DNA of 64,000 nt from Candidatus Thorarchaeota archaeon (GCA_029858305.1 JAOUFI010000005.1:18508-82507); one strand, 5' to 3'; counted from the stretch's first letter, positions 43,557-52,108 are shown. Notes: a model not told the origin generated them from the letters alone. Numbers and translations: made by a program.

Positions 43557-44924
43557 ATGTATAACACCAATAAGAAGATTGAACAGCAATGGGTTTCTCA
43601 AAAGCATGGAATGAATCGAAGTATATCAGCTATAGATGATGCCGTTAATGCGCTCATTCAATTTGAAAAATCTACTACATCAATGAAGACACTACTAAGA
43701 GAATTACAGGCAACTTCCGTTGATACTTTCGTTTCTAAGATTCCCGCGCAATCTCTATCGCTAGGAGTCATTAGATTCAGGAATACAATCGATTATCTCC
43801 TCCAAAAGTCACTTGGAAAAAAGAAACTAATGGATTTGAATGTACGTGATAGAAACATCCTCCGTCTCATCCTATACGAAGCAAAATGGCTTGACGCAGG
43901 TATCGATGAAATTCTTTCTCGCCTTCCCGAAATCGAAGAAACATATGGCAATATAATAATGAGAGCTGTTGAAACAGATTTAGACGCAATTGTGAAAAAG
44001 CTAGCCACTGCCAATAGATTGAGCTTAAGATACTCTCATCCTACATTTCTGGTAAGAACTCTGTTAGATAATCTTTCATTCGAAGAAACAATTAAGCTAT
44101 TGAACGCAAATAACAAGAAACGAACATATTACCTCCGACTTAACAGACTTCTCGGAGGTGACGATTCAATCCTCAACTCTCTTGCCGGAGTAAAATTGGT
44201 TATAGATCCTGATATTCCTGGACTCTATAGAGTTTTAGATGGTATTGAAAGAGTTATCGCATCTCCATTTTTCCAAGATGGCTACATTCTAATTCAGGAT
44301 AAAGCTAGTGTTTTATCAGTCGAGGCTTTGGATACACATCCTGGTCAAACTGTATGGGATTCTTGTGCTGCTCCAGGTATGAAGACGCAATTGATTGCTG
44401 AGAAGCTTATGGGCAAAGGAAAGCTGATTGCGAGTGATGTGTATAAAGAGCGAGTAAAGGGAGCGCACAACCGATCTGCATATCTAAATGCACATCACAT
44501 TGAATGGTTGCATGCCGATTCCACAAGCCCTGTTGTCACTTCCGCGGACAAAATCCTAATCGATGCTCCATGCACCTCTACAGGAATCCTTCAAGCTTAT
44601 CCATCATTCAAGTGGCGTCTAAATAAGCAAGTCCTATTTTCATTAATGACGATTCAGAATAAACTTCTAGACGGAATTTTATCCTTATATCAAAATAAAC
44701 CTGGGACTGAAATTGTCTTCTCCACCTGCTCAATTCTCCCACATGAGGGCGAATCACAGATTGATTCAGCGCTCTCTCGGCATAACATCGAACTTCTCGA
44801 ACCAATGAATATAGGCGCACGTGGTTATCCTGGTTTCAACTGCTCCCAAAAGGTAACCAGAATGTTCCCACATATACATAATACAAGTGGTTTCTTCATT
44901 GCTAGGATGCGAATTAAGTCATGA
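43557..44924 (+). CDS. RNA cytosine-5 methyltransferase with NusB-like N-terminus (RsmB/NSUN class)
   Basis: 455 residues from ATG 43557. Methylates C5 of cytosine in rRNA or tRNA using SAM. The N-terminal ~140 residues read as a NusB-like helical domain (DRNILRLILYEAKWL), as in RsmB. The Rossmann domain shows CAAPGMKTQLIAEKL (motif I), LIDAPCTSTG (motif IV cysteine) and FSTCSILPHEGE (motif VI nucleophile cysteine), and ends with the usual GFFIARM. Both catalytic cysteines are present. The track's 12 extra N-terminal codons lie inside the ALDH gene. It converges on the helical-repeat gene with an 11-base overlap. Confidence 0.9.
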   Translation: MYNTNKKIEQQWVSQKHGMNRSISAIDDAVNALIQFEKSTTSMKTLLRELQATSVDTFVSKIPAQSLSLGVIRFRNTIDYLLQKSLGKKKLMDLNVRDRNILRLILYEAKWLDAGIDEILSRLPEIEETYGNIIMRAVETDLDAIVKKLATANRLSLRYSHPTFLVRTLLDNLSFEETIKLLNANNKKRTYYLRLNRLLGGDDSILNSLAGVKLVIDPDIPGLYRVLDGIERVIASPFFQDGYILIQDKASVLSVEALDTHPGQTVWDSCAAPGMKTQLIAEKLMGKGKLIASDVYKERVKGAHNRSAYLNAHHIEWLHADSTSPVVTSADKILIDAPCTSTGILQAYPSFKWRLNKQVLFSLMTIQNKLLDGILSLYQNKPGTEIVFSTCSILPHEGESQIDSALSRHNIELLEPMNIGARGYPGFNCSQKVTRMFPHIHNTSGFFIARMRIKS

Positions 44925-45852
44925 TTCGCCTCTCAATAGATTCCATGACTCTTCTGGCGAACTCTCTATCATCTTTGAATGACCATGGAATCTCGAGGAA
45001 CATTTTGTTAGCACTAATCATGAGATTCTCATCACGGCTGACAAGGATCCTGAAGAGCATCTTTGTCCATATGAAACATGGATGTTCATTGAAAACTTGA
45101 CTTTTCTTTGACGTGGCTGCGATTTCAGTGAGGTACGCTATTCCCTCTTTTGGTTTTCCCAACATCAAATCTGCAAGAGCTCCCATACAGGCTAAGATTA
45201 CAGCATTCTTAACCATGCCTGATTCGATGTATGATTTTGCTCCTGTCTTGTATTCCTCAGCTTTCTTTTCATATAGTGCCCGTCCATGACTAATGATGAG
45301 GTCTCTGGTTTCATCTTTATCCGCTTTCTTGAGTGAAACCCCTCCAAGAACCGCGGCTTTAAGCTCGACCTGCACATCTGTCATTGGAGCAGAGTTGTTT
45401 AATTTTCGCATCTTCTCAACAATGTCGTTGCCAGCTACTACTAATGCTTGTTTAATGACTGGATTATTTAATGAGATGTCTTTCTTCAATATACCATTTT
45501 CATAGGCTACTCTTGCTGCTCTGAAAAAGTCATACGCCCTTTCTGTTAGATCGTTCTTGATAGCAAAATCAATGGCTTTCACATACGCCATAATTGCATT
45601 ATCTGTTTCATTGAGATTCTCAAATTGAATGGCTGCTTCGCTTATCCAAGGAAATGCATCCGTGCTATTGGTATCAATTGCATCCTGTCCGCGTGATAGA
45701 GAACTATAAGCATCAACACAAATCGTAGCAATATCTGGTACTGCGCATTTTGCAGATATTTCCATCTTTGACAGGCTAATCCCTCTCAATTTGCACATAC
45801 TTGCGCCGGTATCTTTGATACCAAACCATGTGCATTTTTCATCACCTGACAA
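44914..45852 (-). CDS. Alpha-solenoid (TPR-like) protein with N-terminal cysteines
   Basis: 312 residues. An N-terminal ~40 residue segment holds four spaced cysteines (KCTWFGIK ... MCKLRG ... KCAVPDIATIC), which could bind metal. The rest is helical repeats typical of TPR/SNAP-type solenoids: AIQFENLNETDNAIMAYVKAIDFAIKNDLTERAYDFFRAARVAYENG, then later ACMGALADLMLGKPKEGIAYL. Protein scaffolding is likely. A relation to SNAP adaptors is possible but not demonstrated. It starts with TTG 45852. Confidence 0.7.
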   Translation of the reverse strand: MSGDEKCTWFGIKDTGASMCKLRGISLSKMEISAKCAVPDIATICVDAYSSLSRGQDAIDTNSTDAFPWISEAAIQFENLNETDNAIMAYVKAIDFAIKNDLTERAYDFFRAARVAYENGILKKDISLNNPVIKQALVVAGNDIVEKMRKLNNSAPMTDVQVELKAAVLGGVSLKKADKDETRDLIISHGRALYEKKAEEYKTGAKSYIESGMVKNAVILACMGALADLMLGKPKEGIAYLTEIAATSKKSQVFNEHPCFIWTKMLFRILVSRDENLMISANKMFLEIPWSFKDDREFARRVMESIERRIMT

Positions 45853-45922
45853 CAGATACCACTCCGAGTTTCACTATCTCTTCTACCCATGAGTTAAAAA
45901 ACCAACCCTCGCTGTATCGTTA

Positions 45923-45932
45923 CCTTTAAACC
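45923..45932 (+). promoter_or_regulatory. TATA-like box before the PDCD5 gene
   Basis: CCTTTAAACC sits about 35-43 bases before the CTG codon proposed as the PDCD5 start (45966), which would give a roughly 13-base leader. The annotated ATG at 46011 would leave a leader of nearly 60 bases. Confidence 0.4.
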
Positions 45933-45965
45933 CCTAAAATTGAGGGAATTTCTGAGGTTCTCAGG

Positions 45966-46373
45966 CTGTCAGATGATGATAACGAGCTTGCAATCATTCG
46001 CCGAAAGAAGATGGCTGAAATAGTAGCTCGTGAGAAGAAGTTGCAAGAAACAAGAGAACAGAAGGAGAAGGTTAGTGAGGAGCGTGAGAAGCTTCTCAAA
46101 CGTTTTCTTGAACCTGAAGCTCTGACATATCTTGATGGCCTTAAAACACATGAACCCGCTGTTGGAAATAGAGTACAAGAAATCATCCTCTATTTGATAG
46201 TATATCGAGGATTACGTCAGATAGTAAACCAGATTGACGTCCGTTATATTGAACGCCAAATCAAAGGTGAAGGTCCCACAATAAGAGTACATCGTGATGG
46301 TGAAACTTCTGACTTTGGCGCTTATGTTCGTGAAGCAATCAAAGATAGCACAAACAATTCAAAATCTGATTAG
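45966..46373 (+). CDS. PDCD5/TFAR19-family DNA-binding protein, apparent CTG start
   Basis: About 135 residues. The track starts at ATG 46011, but the conserved PDCD5 N-terminus (DDxELxxIRRxKMAE) is encoded upstream in frame as LSDDDNELAIIRRKKMAE. No ATG, GTG or TTG exists before the stop at 45927. The best codon is CTG 45966, with GAGGT seven bases before it. The core LLKRFLEPEALTYLDGLKTHEPAVGNRVQEIILYLI and the tail PTIRVHRDGET match the family, which binds nucleic acid and, in eukaryotes, assists chaperonin and apoptosis functions. A sequencing error removing an ATG is the alternative. Confidence 0.8.
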   Translation: MSDDDNELAIIRRKKMAEIVAREKKLQETREQKEKVSEEREKLLKRFLEPEALTYLDGLKTHEPAVGNRVQEIILYLIVYRGLRQIVNQIDVRYIERQIKGEGPTIRVHRDGETSDFGAYVREAIKDSTNNSKSD

Positions 46374-46411
46374 ACACGAGTTTGAGCACGGATTTTCCAA
46401 TCTCTAATAGA

Positions 46412-46537
46412 TTATTGGAATTCTTCGATACTACTAGTCTGTTTCCTCATGTGAAAAATGAGAGCTCCGCCTGATACAACTTGTACTATTTTTTCACGCA
46501 ATCGTTCATTAATGTCATCTGGCACAATTAGTCCCAC
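46412..46537 (-). CDS. Possible 41-residue protein
   Basis: GTG 46537 opens MGLIVPDDINERLREKIVQV, continuing VSGGALIFHMRKQTSSIEEFQ to TAA at 46414. The composition is protein-like, a strand-helix-strand pattern, but there is no clear ribosome site and it lies in the upstream region of tatD. It could be a short gene or chance. The rest of the 46374-46604 gap holds nothing else I can support. Confidence 0.3.
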   Translation of the reverse strand: MGLIVPDDINERLREKIVQVVSGGALIFHMRKQTSSIEEFQ

Positions 46538-46604
46538 GTTGGTCCGCTTCCATCGATAATTAAAGGAGTTTCGTCAAAGTGTTTCACCTCTGGAGAGTGC
46601 GCAA

Positions 46605-47357
46605 TTGAGATTATTTGATTCCCACACTCATATTGACATGAAACATTTTCAGAATGATATTGATAGAGTAATCCAGAGAGCTCGTGAAGCAGACCTTATT
46701 GGAATGGTCACTTCTTCTATTGGTTCTGGATCGTTCCGAAGAACGATTGGAATTATTAAGAAATACCCTAATTTCATCTATCACTCAGCTGGATGTTCTG
46801 TTTCACAGCTCACTGAGGATGAAACAACGAAGATTATCGAGCTAATCCAAAAATACTCAAAGGATATTGTTGCAGTTGGGGAGGTCGGTTTAGATTATCA
46901 CTGGATTAAGGACTCTCGAGGCCGAAAAGCGCAAGAACCCCTCTTTTCGAAGTTCATTGAACTTGCAATCGAGTTGAACTTGCCAATTGTCATTCATTCG
47001 AGGAAAGCTGAGGAAAGGGCCACTGAGATGCTTGAGAAACAATTCTCAGGAGATGTCTTGATGCATTGTTTCGACGGGGCACCTGAAATCGCTCGGCGTG
47101 TGGCTGATAATGGATGGTATATTACTCTCCCTTCAAACTTTGACAAGTACCGAAATAGGATTGCTTCTGCAAAAATCCTCCCCCTCGATCATATTTTGTT
47201 AGAAACAGATGGCCCTTATCTCTCACCTACTCCATTACGAAACGAACCTGCGAATATTCGGCATGGTTGTGAGGCATTAAGCAAAGTTCTCAAGCTCTCG
47301 ATGGAAGATGTTGCAAAAGCGACGACGAACAATGCAGAGCAATTCTATCGACTGTAA
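46605..47357 (+). CDS. tatD: TatD family metal-dependent hydrolase (3'-5' exonuclease)
   Basis: 250 residues; a TIM-barrel nuclease that degrades DNA/RNA 3' ends with divalent metals. The ligand motifs are complete: FDSHTHID, VGEVGLDYHW, IVIHSRKA, LMHCFDGA and LLETDGPYLSP. It starts with TTG 46605, with GGAGAG about nine bases upstream. It lies 13 bases before the PAC2 gene on the same strand. Confidence 0.93.
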   Translation: MRLFDSHTHIDMKHFQNDIDRVIQRAREADLIGMVTSSIGSGSFRRTIGIIKKYPNFIYHSAGCSVSQLTEDETTKIIELIQKYSKDIVAVGEVGLDYHWIKDSRGRKAQEPLFSKFIELAIELNLPIVIHSRKAEERATEMLEKQFSGDVLMHCFDGAPEIARRVADNGWYITLPSNFDKYRNRIASAKILPLDHILLETDGPYLSPTPLRNEPANIRHGCEALSKVLKLSMEDVAKATTNNAEQFYRL

Positions 47358-47370
47358 CCGATAGTACCAA

Positions 47371-48186
47371 ATGTATCCGTGTGAATTGTCCTTTATGTAC
47401 CAACGTAGATATTTGGAACTGCACAGTGACATGCTCAAGTCTCCGGTAGCTCTTGTGGGTCTGCCTGGGATAGCTAATGTTGGGAGAATTGCTATAGAAA
47501 CACTAACACAAGTTCTCGATGCAGAGCACATGATGGATTTTTTCAGTCAAGATTTTCCCCCTCGTGTTTTTGTGCAGAAAGGAATAAGCACGGTTCCGAA
47601 ATCCACTATCCATTTCTATAGGTCTGCGCCTGATGAGCTTCATGACTTACTTCTTCTAAGTGCAGACTATCAACCATCAACAAGTAGTGGAGTATATGAA
47701 TATGCAGATTTTGTTGCTGGTGAATTCAGCGCCTTAGGTGTGAGAGAGATGTATGCTCTCGCAGCTTACGAGCAAAGCTACGAAGAGTATTTTAGTTCAT
47801 ATCCAGAACCCTCCCGAATCTATGTGTCCGCAAGTTCTGAAGAACTACTAGCGAAATTATCAGCGTTGAGTAATATCACTGTCACACAGGAAGGATCAAT
47901 TGTTGGTGCAAATGGTGTAATCCCATTTTGGGCTGCCACTTTGTACAATATGGATGGGGCTTGTCTTCTTGGAGAAACACTTGGTGTAATTAAAACGGAT
48001 TACCGAGCCGCAAAAGCTGTTCTTGAGAAAATAGTTGATATTCTTGGGATAAAAGCTAGTTTTGATGATATGGATATAGAGATTTCAAAGGTAATCCAAC
48101 TCATAGAGTGGGCAAAGCAGGAAATAATGCAGAAAAAAGAGCCCTCTGAAGACGATAGTAGTCCTTCTGATTTATACATTGGATAA
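47371..48186 (+). CDS. PAC2 family protein (proteasome-assembly-chaperone-like)
   Basis: 271 residues of the PAC2 fold, the archaeal relative of the eukaryotic proteasome assembly chaperone 2. It shows LVGLPGIANVGRIAIETL at about residue 29, followed by PPRVFVQKG and the mid-region LLLSADYQPSTSSGVYEYADFV; later GVIPFWAATLYNMDGACLLGET is typical. Some PAC2 proteins are ATP-GRASP-linked or PbaB-like with little experimental definition. The ATG at 47371 is 13 bases after tatD; MYQRRY at 47395 is an alternative. The acidic C-terminus (EPSEDDSS) is probably disordered. Confidence 0.87.
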   Translation: MYPCELSFMYQRRYLELHSDMLKSPVALVGLPGIANVGRIAIETLTQVLDAEHMMDFFSQDFPPRVFVQKGISTVPKSTIHFYRSAPDELHDLLLLSADYQPSTSSGVYEYADFVAGEFSALGVREMYALAAYEQSYEEYFSSYPEPSRIYVSASSEELLAKLSALSNITVTQEGSIVGANGVIPFWAATLYNMDGACLLGETLGVIKTDYRAAKAVLEKIVDILGIKASFDDMDIEISKVIQLIEWAKQEIMQKKEPSEDDSSPSDLYIG

Positions 48187-48187
48187 A

Positions 48188-48379
48188 TTATTCAACAAGC
48201 TCAGGATGAAGAATATCTGTTATCCATGCTTGGCTATCAAGATTAATGTAAAAATAATGGTCTTCATGTTTCACCTTCACTGTGTATGGAAACCTGCTCG
48301 CTTTTTTTAGTACACCCGGGGGCACCCTAAGTACAGTTCTTTTTTGACAGACAGGACATTTCGCATACCTCTCAAACAT
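48188..48379 (-). CDS. Small CxxC zinc-knuckle-like protein
   Basis: 63 residues from ATG 48379, which has GAGGG seven bases upstream; the track extends eight codons to an ATG overlapping the previous stop. One CPVC pair (RYAKCPVCQKRTVLRVPPGVLK) is followed by a beta-rich HEDHYFYINLDSQAWITDI with two histidines. A single-domain metal-binding protein is likely. It is downstream of the 134-residue gene at 48400 and probably cotranscribed. Confidence 0.65.
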   Translation of the reverse strand: MFERYAKCPVCQKRTVLRVPPGVLKKASRFPYTVKVKHEDHYFYINLDSQAWITDILHPELVE

Positions 48380-48399
48380 AATAATCCCTCTGGATGTTC

Positions 48400-48804
48400 T
48401 CATTGAATCTTTGAATCTTTACTTAAAATCAGTATTGTGTTATTCGGTTCAGGCTCTTCAAGTGCATTAGTAAACGCTTTAATTATTTCATCTGATGTTC
48501 TCTGAGCAAGTTCCCTGGAATCCGTGGCAACTATTCTCAGATTCTCATAAACGCCTGACTCAGCCAACACTCTGAATTCGGACTTGCCATTTTTGACATT
48601 TAGGATTAAGAAGTTGCTAAAATCCTTGAACTCGCCCTTTGGTCCTCGGAGCTTTCCTGATATCTTCTCGACTCTATTACTTTCAATAACACTCTTCAAT
48701 AAGTATGCTCGAATAACTTGATTTCCCACTTTTCGGCGGATATCAATGAATTCGTCAACAGTCGAGTCTTCTTTGACTAGTTTCCACCTATCTCCTGATA
48801 TCAT
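48400..48804 (-). CDS. Hypothetical alpha/beta protein
   Basis: 134 residues, unrecognised. It starts with a short WKLVKEDSTVDEF segment, then basic helical/strand elements (RRKVGNQVIRAYLLKSVIE, FLILNVKNGKSEFRVLAE) and a C-terminal helix (RELAQRTSDEIIKAFTNALEE). The ATG at 48804 is supported by its position only. The following small CxxC gene begins within or just after its end. Nothing links it to a known family. Confidence 0.65.
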   Translation of the reverse strand: MISGDRWKLVKEDSTVDEFIDIRRKVGNQVIRAYLLKSVIESNRVEKISGKLRGPKGEFKDFSNFLILNVKNGKSEFRVLAESGVYENLRIVATDSRELAQRTSDEIIKAFTNALEEPEPNNTILILSKDSKIQ

Positions 48805-48887
48805 CTAACACCACTATTTCACAATCAAGAGCAAATATAGGGATTGTCTGGGCGTATTGGATTGCATCATAAAGCTGCGGAATAACC

Positions 48888-48898
48888 TTATTTATTAG
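48888..48898 (+). promoter_or_regulatory. TATA-like box before the 7-TM gene
   Basis: TTATTTATTAG about 48 bases before the ATG at 48946 fits an archaeal TATA element. Confidence 0.35.
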
Positions 48899-48945
48899 CG
48901 CGCAATCCATTTTCATTCAGAAGGATTAAGGATGCACTGGTTGCC

Positions 48946-49653
48946 ATGATTCAAACAATAGATATGATCATTCGAGAGGTTCATGCTGGTCTATGGTTTC
49001 TCGTAGTCGGCTATTACTTCTTCATCTTCATCTTCCTACTTTTCTTCAGATGGAGAAACACAAGGAATCCATTCCAGTTTGCCATGGCTCTATTCTTCCT
49101 TCTATTGGCCATAGGCCGGTGTTTCTACTTCGTTGGCGATTTTTATGCCGATCCCCGCAGCCTATCAGGAACTCTTACGCCCTTTCTAGGTGTTTCTGAT
49201 TTCTGGTTAATGGCAGGTTCCTTTATCCAATGGATGGCATTGGCAACACTATCCGCTACAGCTGGTTTCATGATAATTGGCAAGAGATGGGCTGAGATAG
49301 CATTTGCAGTGCCTGCAGTTCTAATTGGTATCATACTCGGCTTTGTGCCTCTTGATGCGACAACTAGGGGATTACTCTCTGGCGGTGCGGGAGCAATCTA
49401 TGCACTATTCATTCCGCTGCTATTCTGGTATTTGGCATGGCAATCTGGTGGAAAACTACGTCGGTCCAATATTCTATTGGGTTTAGGCTTCTTTATACTC
49501 TTCGCAGGCAGAGTGATTCATGCAATAAGGTACCCGATGGCTGACACTATGTTTAGTGGTTCTGTTGCGATTCCAGGCGTAATTGCTCCTGGTCTAATTG
49601 TTATCGGATTGATATTGATAGCTACAGGAAATGAATGGGGCCAAACAGGGTAA
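48946..49653 (+). CDS. Seven-span membrane protein
   Basis: 235 residues with about seven hydrophobic spans: 14-34, 44-62, 84-108, 113-131, 138-163, 175-192 and 205-228. Positively charged loops (FFRWRNTRNP, GKRWAE, SGGKLRRSN) fit a membrane protein with cytoplasmic loops. No family is recognised, and no kinase or output domain is attached. The layout resembles stand-alone sensory 7-TM modules, but that is a guess. ATG at 48946 is required because the upstream ATG at 48931 runs into a stop after five codons. Confidence 0.75.
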   Translation: MIQTIDMIIREVHAGLWFLVVGYYFFIFIFLLFFRWRNTRNPFQFAMALFFLLLAIGRCFYFVGDFYADPRSLSGTLTPFLGVSDFWLMAGSFIQWMALATLSATAGFMIIGKRWAEIAFAVPAVLIGIILGFVPLDATTRGLLSGGAGAIYALFIPLLFWYLAWQSGGKLRRSNILLGLGFFILFAGRVIHAIRYPMADTMFSGSVAIPGVIAPGLIVIGLILIATGNEWGQTG

Positions 49654-49715
49654 TCACAAGATGGAACAAGCAGGTGGAATTTTTCATCTGGAATATATGT
49701 GATTATAGAATTAGC

Positions 49716-50327
49716 TTATCCGATTTCCTTCCATTCTAGTATTTTCATGTCTTCTAGCGTGTGAAGCGATTTTTGGACTTCTTTCATGTGTTTGCCTAAT
49801 TGATCTGCAATATCAAGTGCAGTCAACTTACCTTTACACATCTTCGCAACATCATAGGTGTCCTGACTCATTTGTCCAAGTCTGACAAGCATCGGTGAAA
49901 CATTTCCTTTGAGTATTGGCACAAGAATCTTAGTTTCAGAGGCATGGCCTTCTTTTGTGATCTCGTCAAGTTTCATGTAGAATGTTTCGAAAGGCTCTAA
50001 GTTTCCATCCCAATCTGCAAGCATTGATCCATACATCTTGACAAATTCATTATTTACCTCGGCAAGTACTGCCATTGCGGCATTTCCATCGTCGACTTTG
50101 TCAACAGTAGCTGCTACAATGACATTATCTTTTAGGGAGAGACAAATGTCGAACGCACCGAAGTCAATAACATGTACTCGATTTCCATCACTCAACTCTC
50201 GACCGAATTGAATTAGGGCAGTTAGGAATCCACTGATTAAATTAGGGTCCATATCTGCTGATCCATATTTCCTATCTAGAACACACAGACCACTGTCAGC
50301 TACTAATATGTAGACAGCTTGAATCAA
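49716..50327 (-). CDS. Longin-like domain protein with C-terminal winged helix
   Basis: About 203 residues from TTG 50327, with GGAG upstream; the track adds 11 codons. The N-terminal ~130 residues read as a longin-like fold: IQAVYILVADSGLCVLDRKYG, LISGFLTALIQFGRELS, VHVIDFGAFDICLSLKDNVIVAATVDK and the terminal helix EVNNEFVKMYG. The last ~65 residues are a winged helix (LTALDIADQLGKHMKEVQKSLHTLEDMKIL). Longin domains serve in SNAREs and trafficking in eukaryotes, and Asgard archaea have many. Fusion to a DNA-binding-like domain suggests a signalling role. The fold assignment is from pattern only. Confidence 0.65.
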   Translation of the reverse strand: MIQAVYILVADSGLCVLDRKYGSADMDPNLISGFLTALIQFGRELSDGNRVHVIDFGAFDICLSLKDNVIVAATVDKVDDGNAAMAVLAEVNNEFVKMYGSMLADWDGNLEPFETFYMKLDEITKEGHASETKILVPILKGNVSPMLVRLGQMSQDTYDVAKMCKGKLTALDIADQLGKHMKEVQKSLHTLEDMKILEWKEIG

Positions 50328-50456
50328 TGCACATCTCCAACTGCTATAGTTTGAAACCAATTAGCTCGCATGGCTTTATAGAACTTTATGTGGCCTCCTC
50401 TTTTGAGAGGAGAGGTTTATCTATCCTCCATGTTTTCTAAAAATTCGGTGAGTTGA

Positions 50457-51155
50457 TTGGACACCGCAAAGGATGCAAGAATTCTTGTCATGGAAGATGC
50501 ATTGCGTCGACTAAATGACATCATTGGAAACAGAAAACTGAAGTTTCATGTTGAATATTCCAAACTAGTAGAGCTTCTTCAACAGGTTGGCAGCTTAGTC
50601 TACGAAGTGAAGTATTCTTATATTTCTGCAGAAAAAGTAGCAGAGCTTGAGCCAACCAATAAAATTGTTGAGAGCATCAGCACATTCAGGAAATTGTTAG
50701 AACATTCTATCAAATCTACAGGATATAAGCCCACAACACCAAAAGAGGTTCTTACTCACGCTGAACTTTTCTACTGCTTTAGAATTATTGAGAGGTTCCA
50801 ATACAAACTACGGCATTATGATGATGACCCCGCGCACGCAGTAGATATTATTGCAATTGAGATTAGTCAGGCTCAACCAGTCGCAGACTCAAAAAACCTC
50901 ACAGAATGTCGTTGTACTGATGGTTCTAGGATTTGGAAGATACTTACAAATATTCATGGCATCAAGATTGGCACAAAACTCGCCTGTGCAGTCCTTCCTC
51001 CTGTCGAAATGATGAATATCATAAGTGAAGCCATGTTCCTCGGAGGGACTCCTTTGCCAGAATCTACAAAACTAGGCCTACTTGAAAATCCCAGCTCATC
51101 GATACTTGATCAGGCGCGAGCTCAAGTGCTATTAATAACCAAGAGGATGACTTAG
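50457..51155 (+). CDS. Helical protein with EMAP/MetRS-type tRNA-binding domain
   Basis: 232 residues. Residues 1-130 are helical and unrecognised. The C-terminal ~90 residues fit the tRNA-binding OB-fold of CsaA, Trbp111 and the MetRS C-terminus: IEISQAQPVADSKNLTECRC, then DGSRIWKILTNI (the TRxIVSGI segment), KLACAVLPPVEMMNIISEAMFLGG (the VVVVANLKPRKLxGxxSxGMLLA segment). A stand-alone tRNA binder or a synthetase accessory is likely. It starts at TTG 50457, and the MazG-like gene begins directly after its stop. Confidence 0.6.
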   Translation: MDTAKDARILVMEDALRRLNDIIGNRKLKFHVEYSKLVELLQQVGSLVYEVKYSYISAEKVAELEPTNKIVESISTFRKLLEHSIKSTGYKPTTPKEVLTHAELFYCFRIIERFQYKLRHYDDDPAHAVDIIAIEISQAQPVADSKNLTECRCTDGSRIWKILTNIHGIKIGTKLACAVLPPVEMMNIISEAMFLGGTPLPESTKLGLLENPSSSILDQARAQVLLITKRMT

Positions 51156-51494
51156 ATGCACCTGAAAGAAATACAAGAAAAACTTCATAATTTTGAAAAG
51201 GCACGTGGTTGGAATAAATTTCCTGCATCGCTAGTGTTTACACATCTAATTGAAGAACTGGGAGAAATCTCAAGGCACATCACAGTGGAGGAAGGGTACA
51301 AAGCAATTGGCCTGGGCCATAAGGCTCCAGATAAATCAGAGCTTCATAGAGAATTTGCACAGGTCTTCAACCTCTTCGCACAACTTGCCAACCATTACAA
51401 GATTGACCTAGAAGCTAGCATTCTCTCAGAACTAGATATTATGGAGAAGCGATTTTCAACAGAGGAATGGTCTGAATACATGAAGGACCGGTGA
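51156..51494 (+). CDS. MazG-like protein with a substituted catalytic residue
   Basis: 112 residues of the all-alpha NTP pyrophosphohydrolase (MazG) fold. The first helix motif is intact (THLIEELGEISRHI, the EExxE type), but the second, normally ExxD (ELADVL), reads REFAQVFNLF, so the metal-binding Asp is Gln. Activity may be lost or altered. It starts one base after the tRNA-binding gene's stop and is surely cotranscribed. House-cleaning of a damaged nucleotide is the family role. Confidence 0.75.
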   Translation: MHLKEIQEKLHNFEKARGWNKFPASLVFTHLIEELGEISRHITVEEGYKAIGLGHKAPDKSELHREFAQVFNLFAQLANHYKIDLEASILSELDIMEKRFSTEEWSEYMKDR

Positions 51495-51499
51495 GGGTT

Positions 51500-51931
51500 T
51501 CAACTCAGTTTTCTACTAGCTTCAAGTGCTTTCTTTGCCATATCTTCGAGATCTTTTGTAGCAGCGAGGAGCCCTAGTGCTTTATTGCGAACCTGAGTAA
51601 TATTCTTCTCCTTAGCCCATTGAGCTAAACCGGTTACAAGTGGACCAAGTGCTGTTCTTGCGGCTTCAACTGTACCTACTGCTTTTCCAAGAAGTTCGAC
51701 ACCATGCTTCTTATCTTTCCCAGCTTCCGCCACTCGTAACCATACGAGTGCATGAATCATGTATAATGCATCTAGCATTAGAGTAGGCGATTTAGGATTA
51801 TCTTGTACTTTTTTTAGAAGTCTTTCCTGCCTATCCTCAAAAACATCCTTGAAATAGCCAAAAGCCTTGCCATCATTTCCTTTATCAAGTTCAATGATAC
51901 CTTTCTGAAGTTTTTCGTCGCTCTCAGACAT
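51500..51931 (-). CDS. Hypothetical helical protein
   Basis: 143 residues, all helical, no recognised family. Helices include EKLQKGIIELDKGNDGKAFGYFKDVFEDRQERLLKK, TLMLDALYMIHALVWLRVAEAGK and ARTALGPLVTGLAQWAKEK. The first helices look like a TPR-type hairpin. It converges on the MazG-like gene with only six bases between. The opposite side faces the PaaK-like gene across a 177-base divergent region carrying an inverted repeat. Confidence 0.6.
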   Translation of the reverse strand: MSESDEKLQKGIIELDKGNDGKAFGYFKDVFEDRQERLLKKVQDNPKSPTLMLDALYMIHALVWLRVAEAGKDKKHGVELLGKAVGTVEAARTALGPLVTGLAQWAKEKNITQVRNKALGLLAATKDLEDMAKKALEASRKLS

Positions 51932-51979
51932 TGTTGAAACACTCCTTGGTCAAACTATCTGTATGAATTGATGACTATG

Positions 51980-51998
51980 AACTCATCTATTATGAGTT
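51980..51998. repeat. Seven-bp inverted repeat in a divergent promoter region
   Basis: AACTCAT (51980-51986), CTATT, ATGAGTT (51992-51998). It lies between the minus-strand gene start at 51931 and the PaaK-like ATG at 52109. Operator or chance hairpin. A run of ten Ts at about 52062-52072 follows. Confidence 0.35.
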
Positions 51999-52108
51999 TC
52001 GACTCTCTGTTTAAGGGTGTGTAACACCATAAAGGCTTCTCACAAAGCTCTTATGGCGGATTTTTTTTTTGGTAGACACATGCTGAGTGTGATTCTGGAG
52101 GTCATCGA

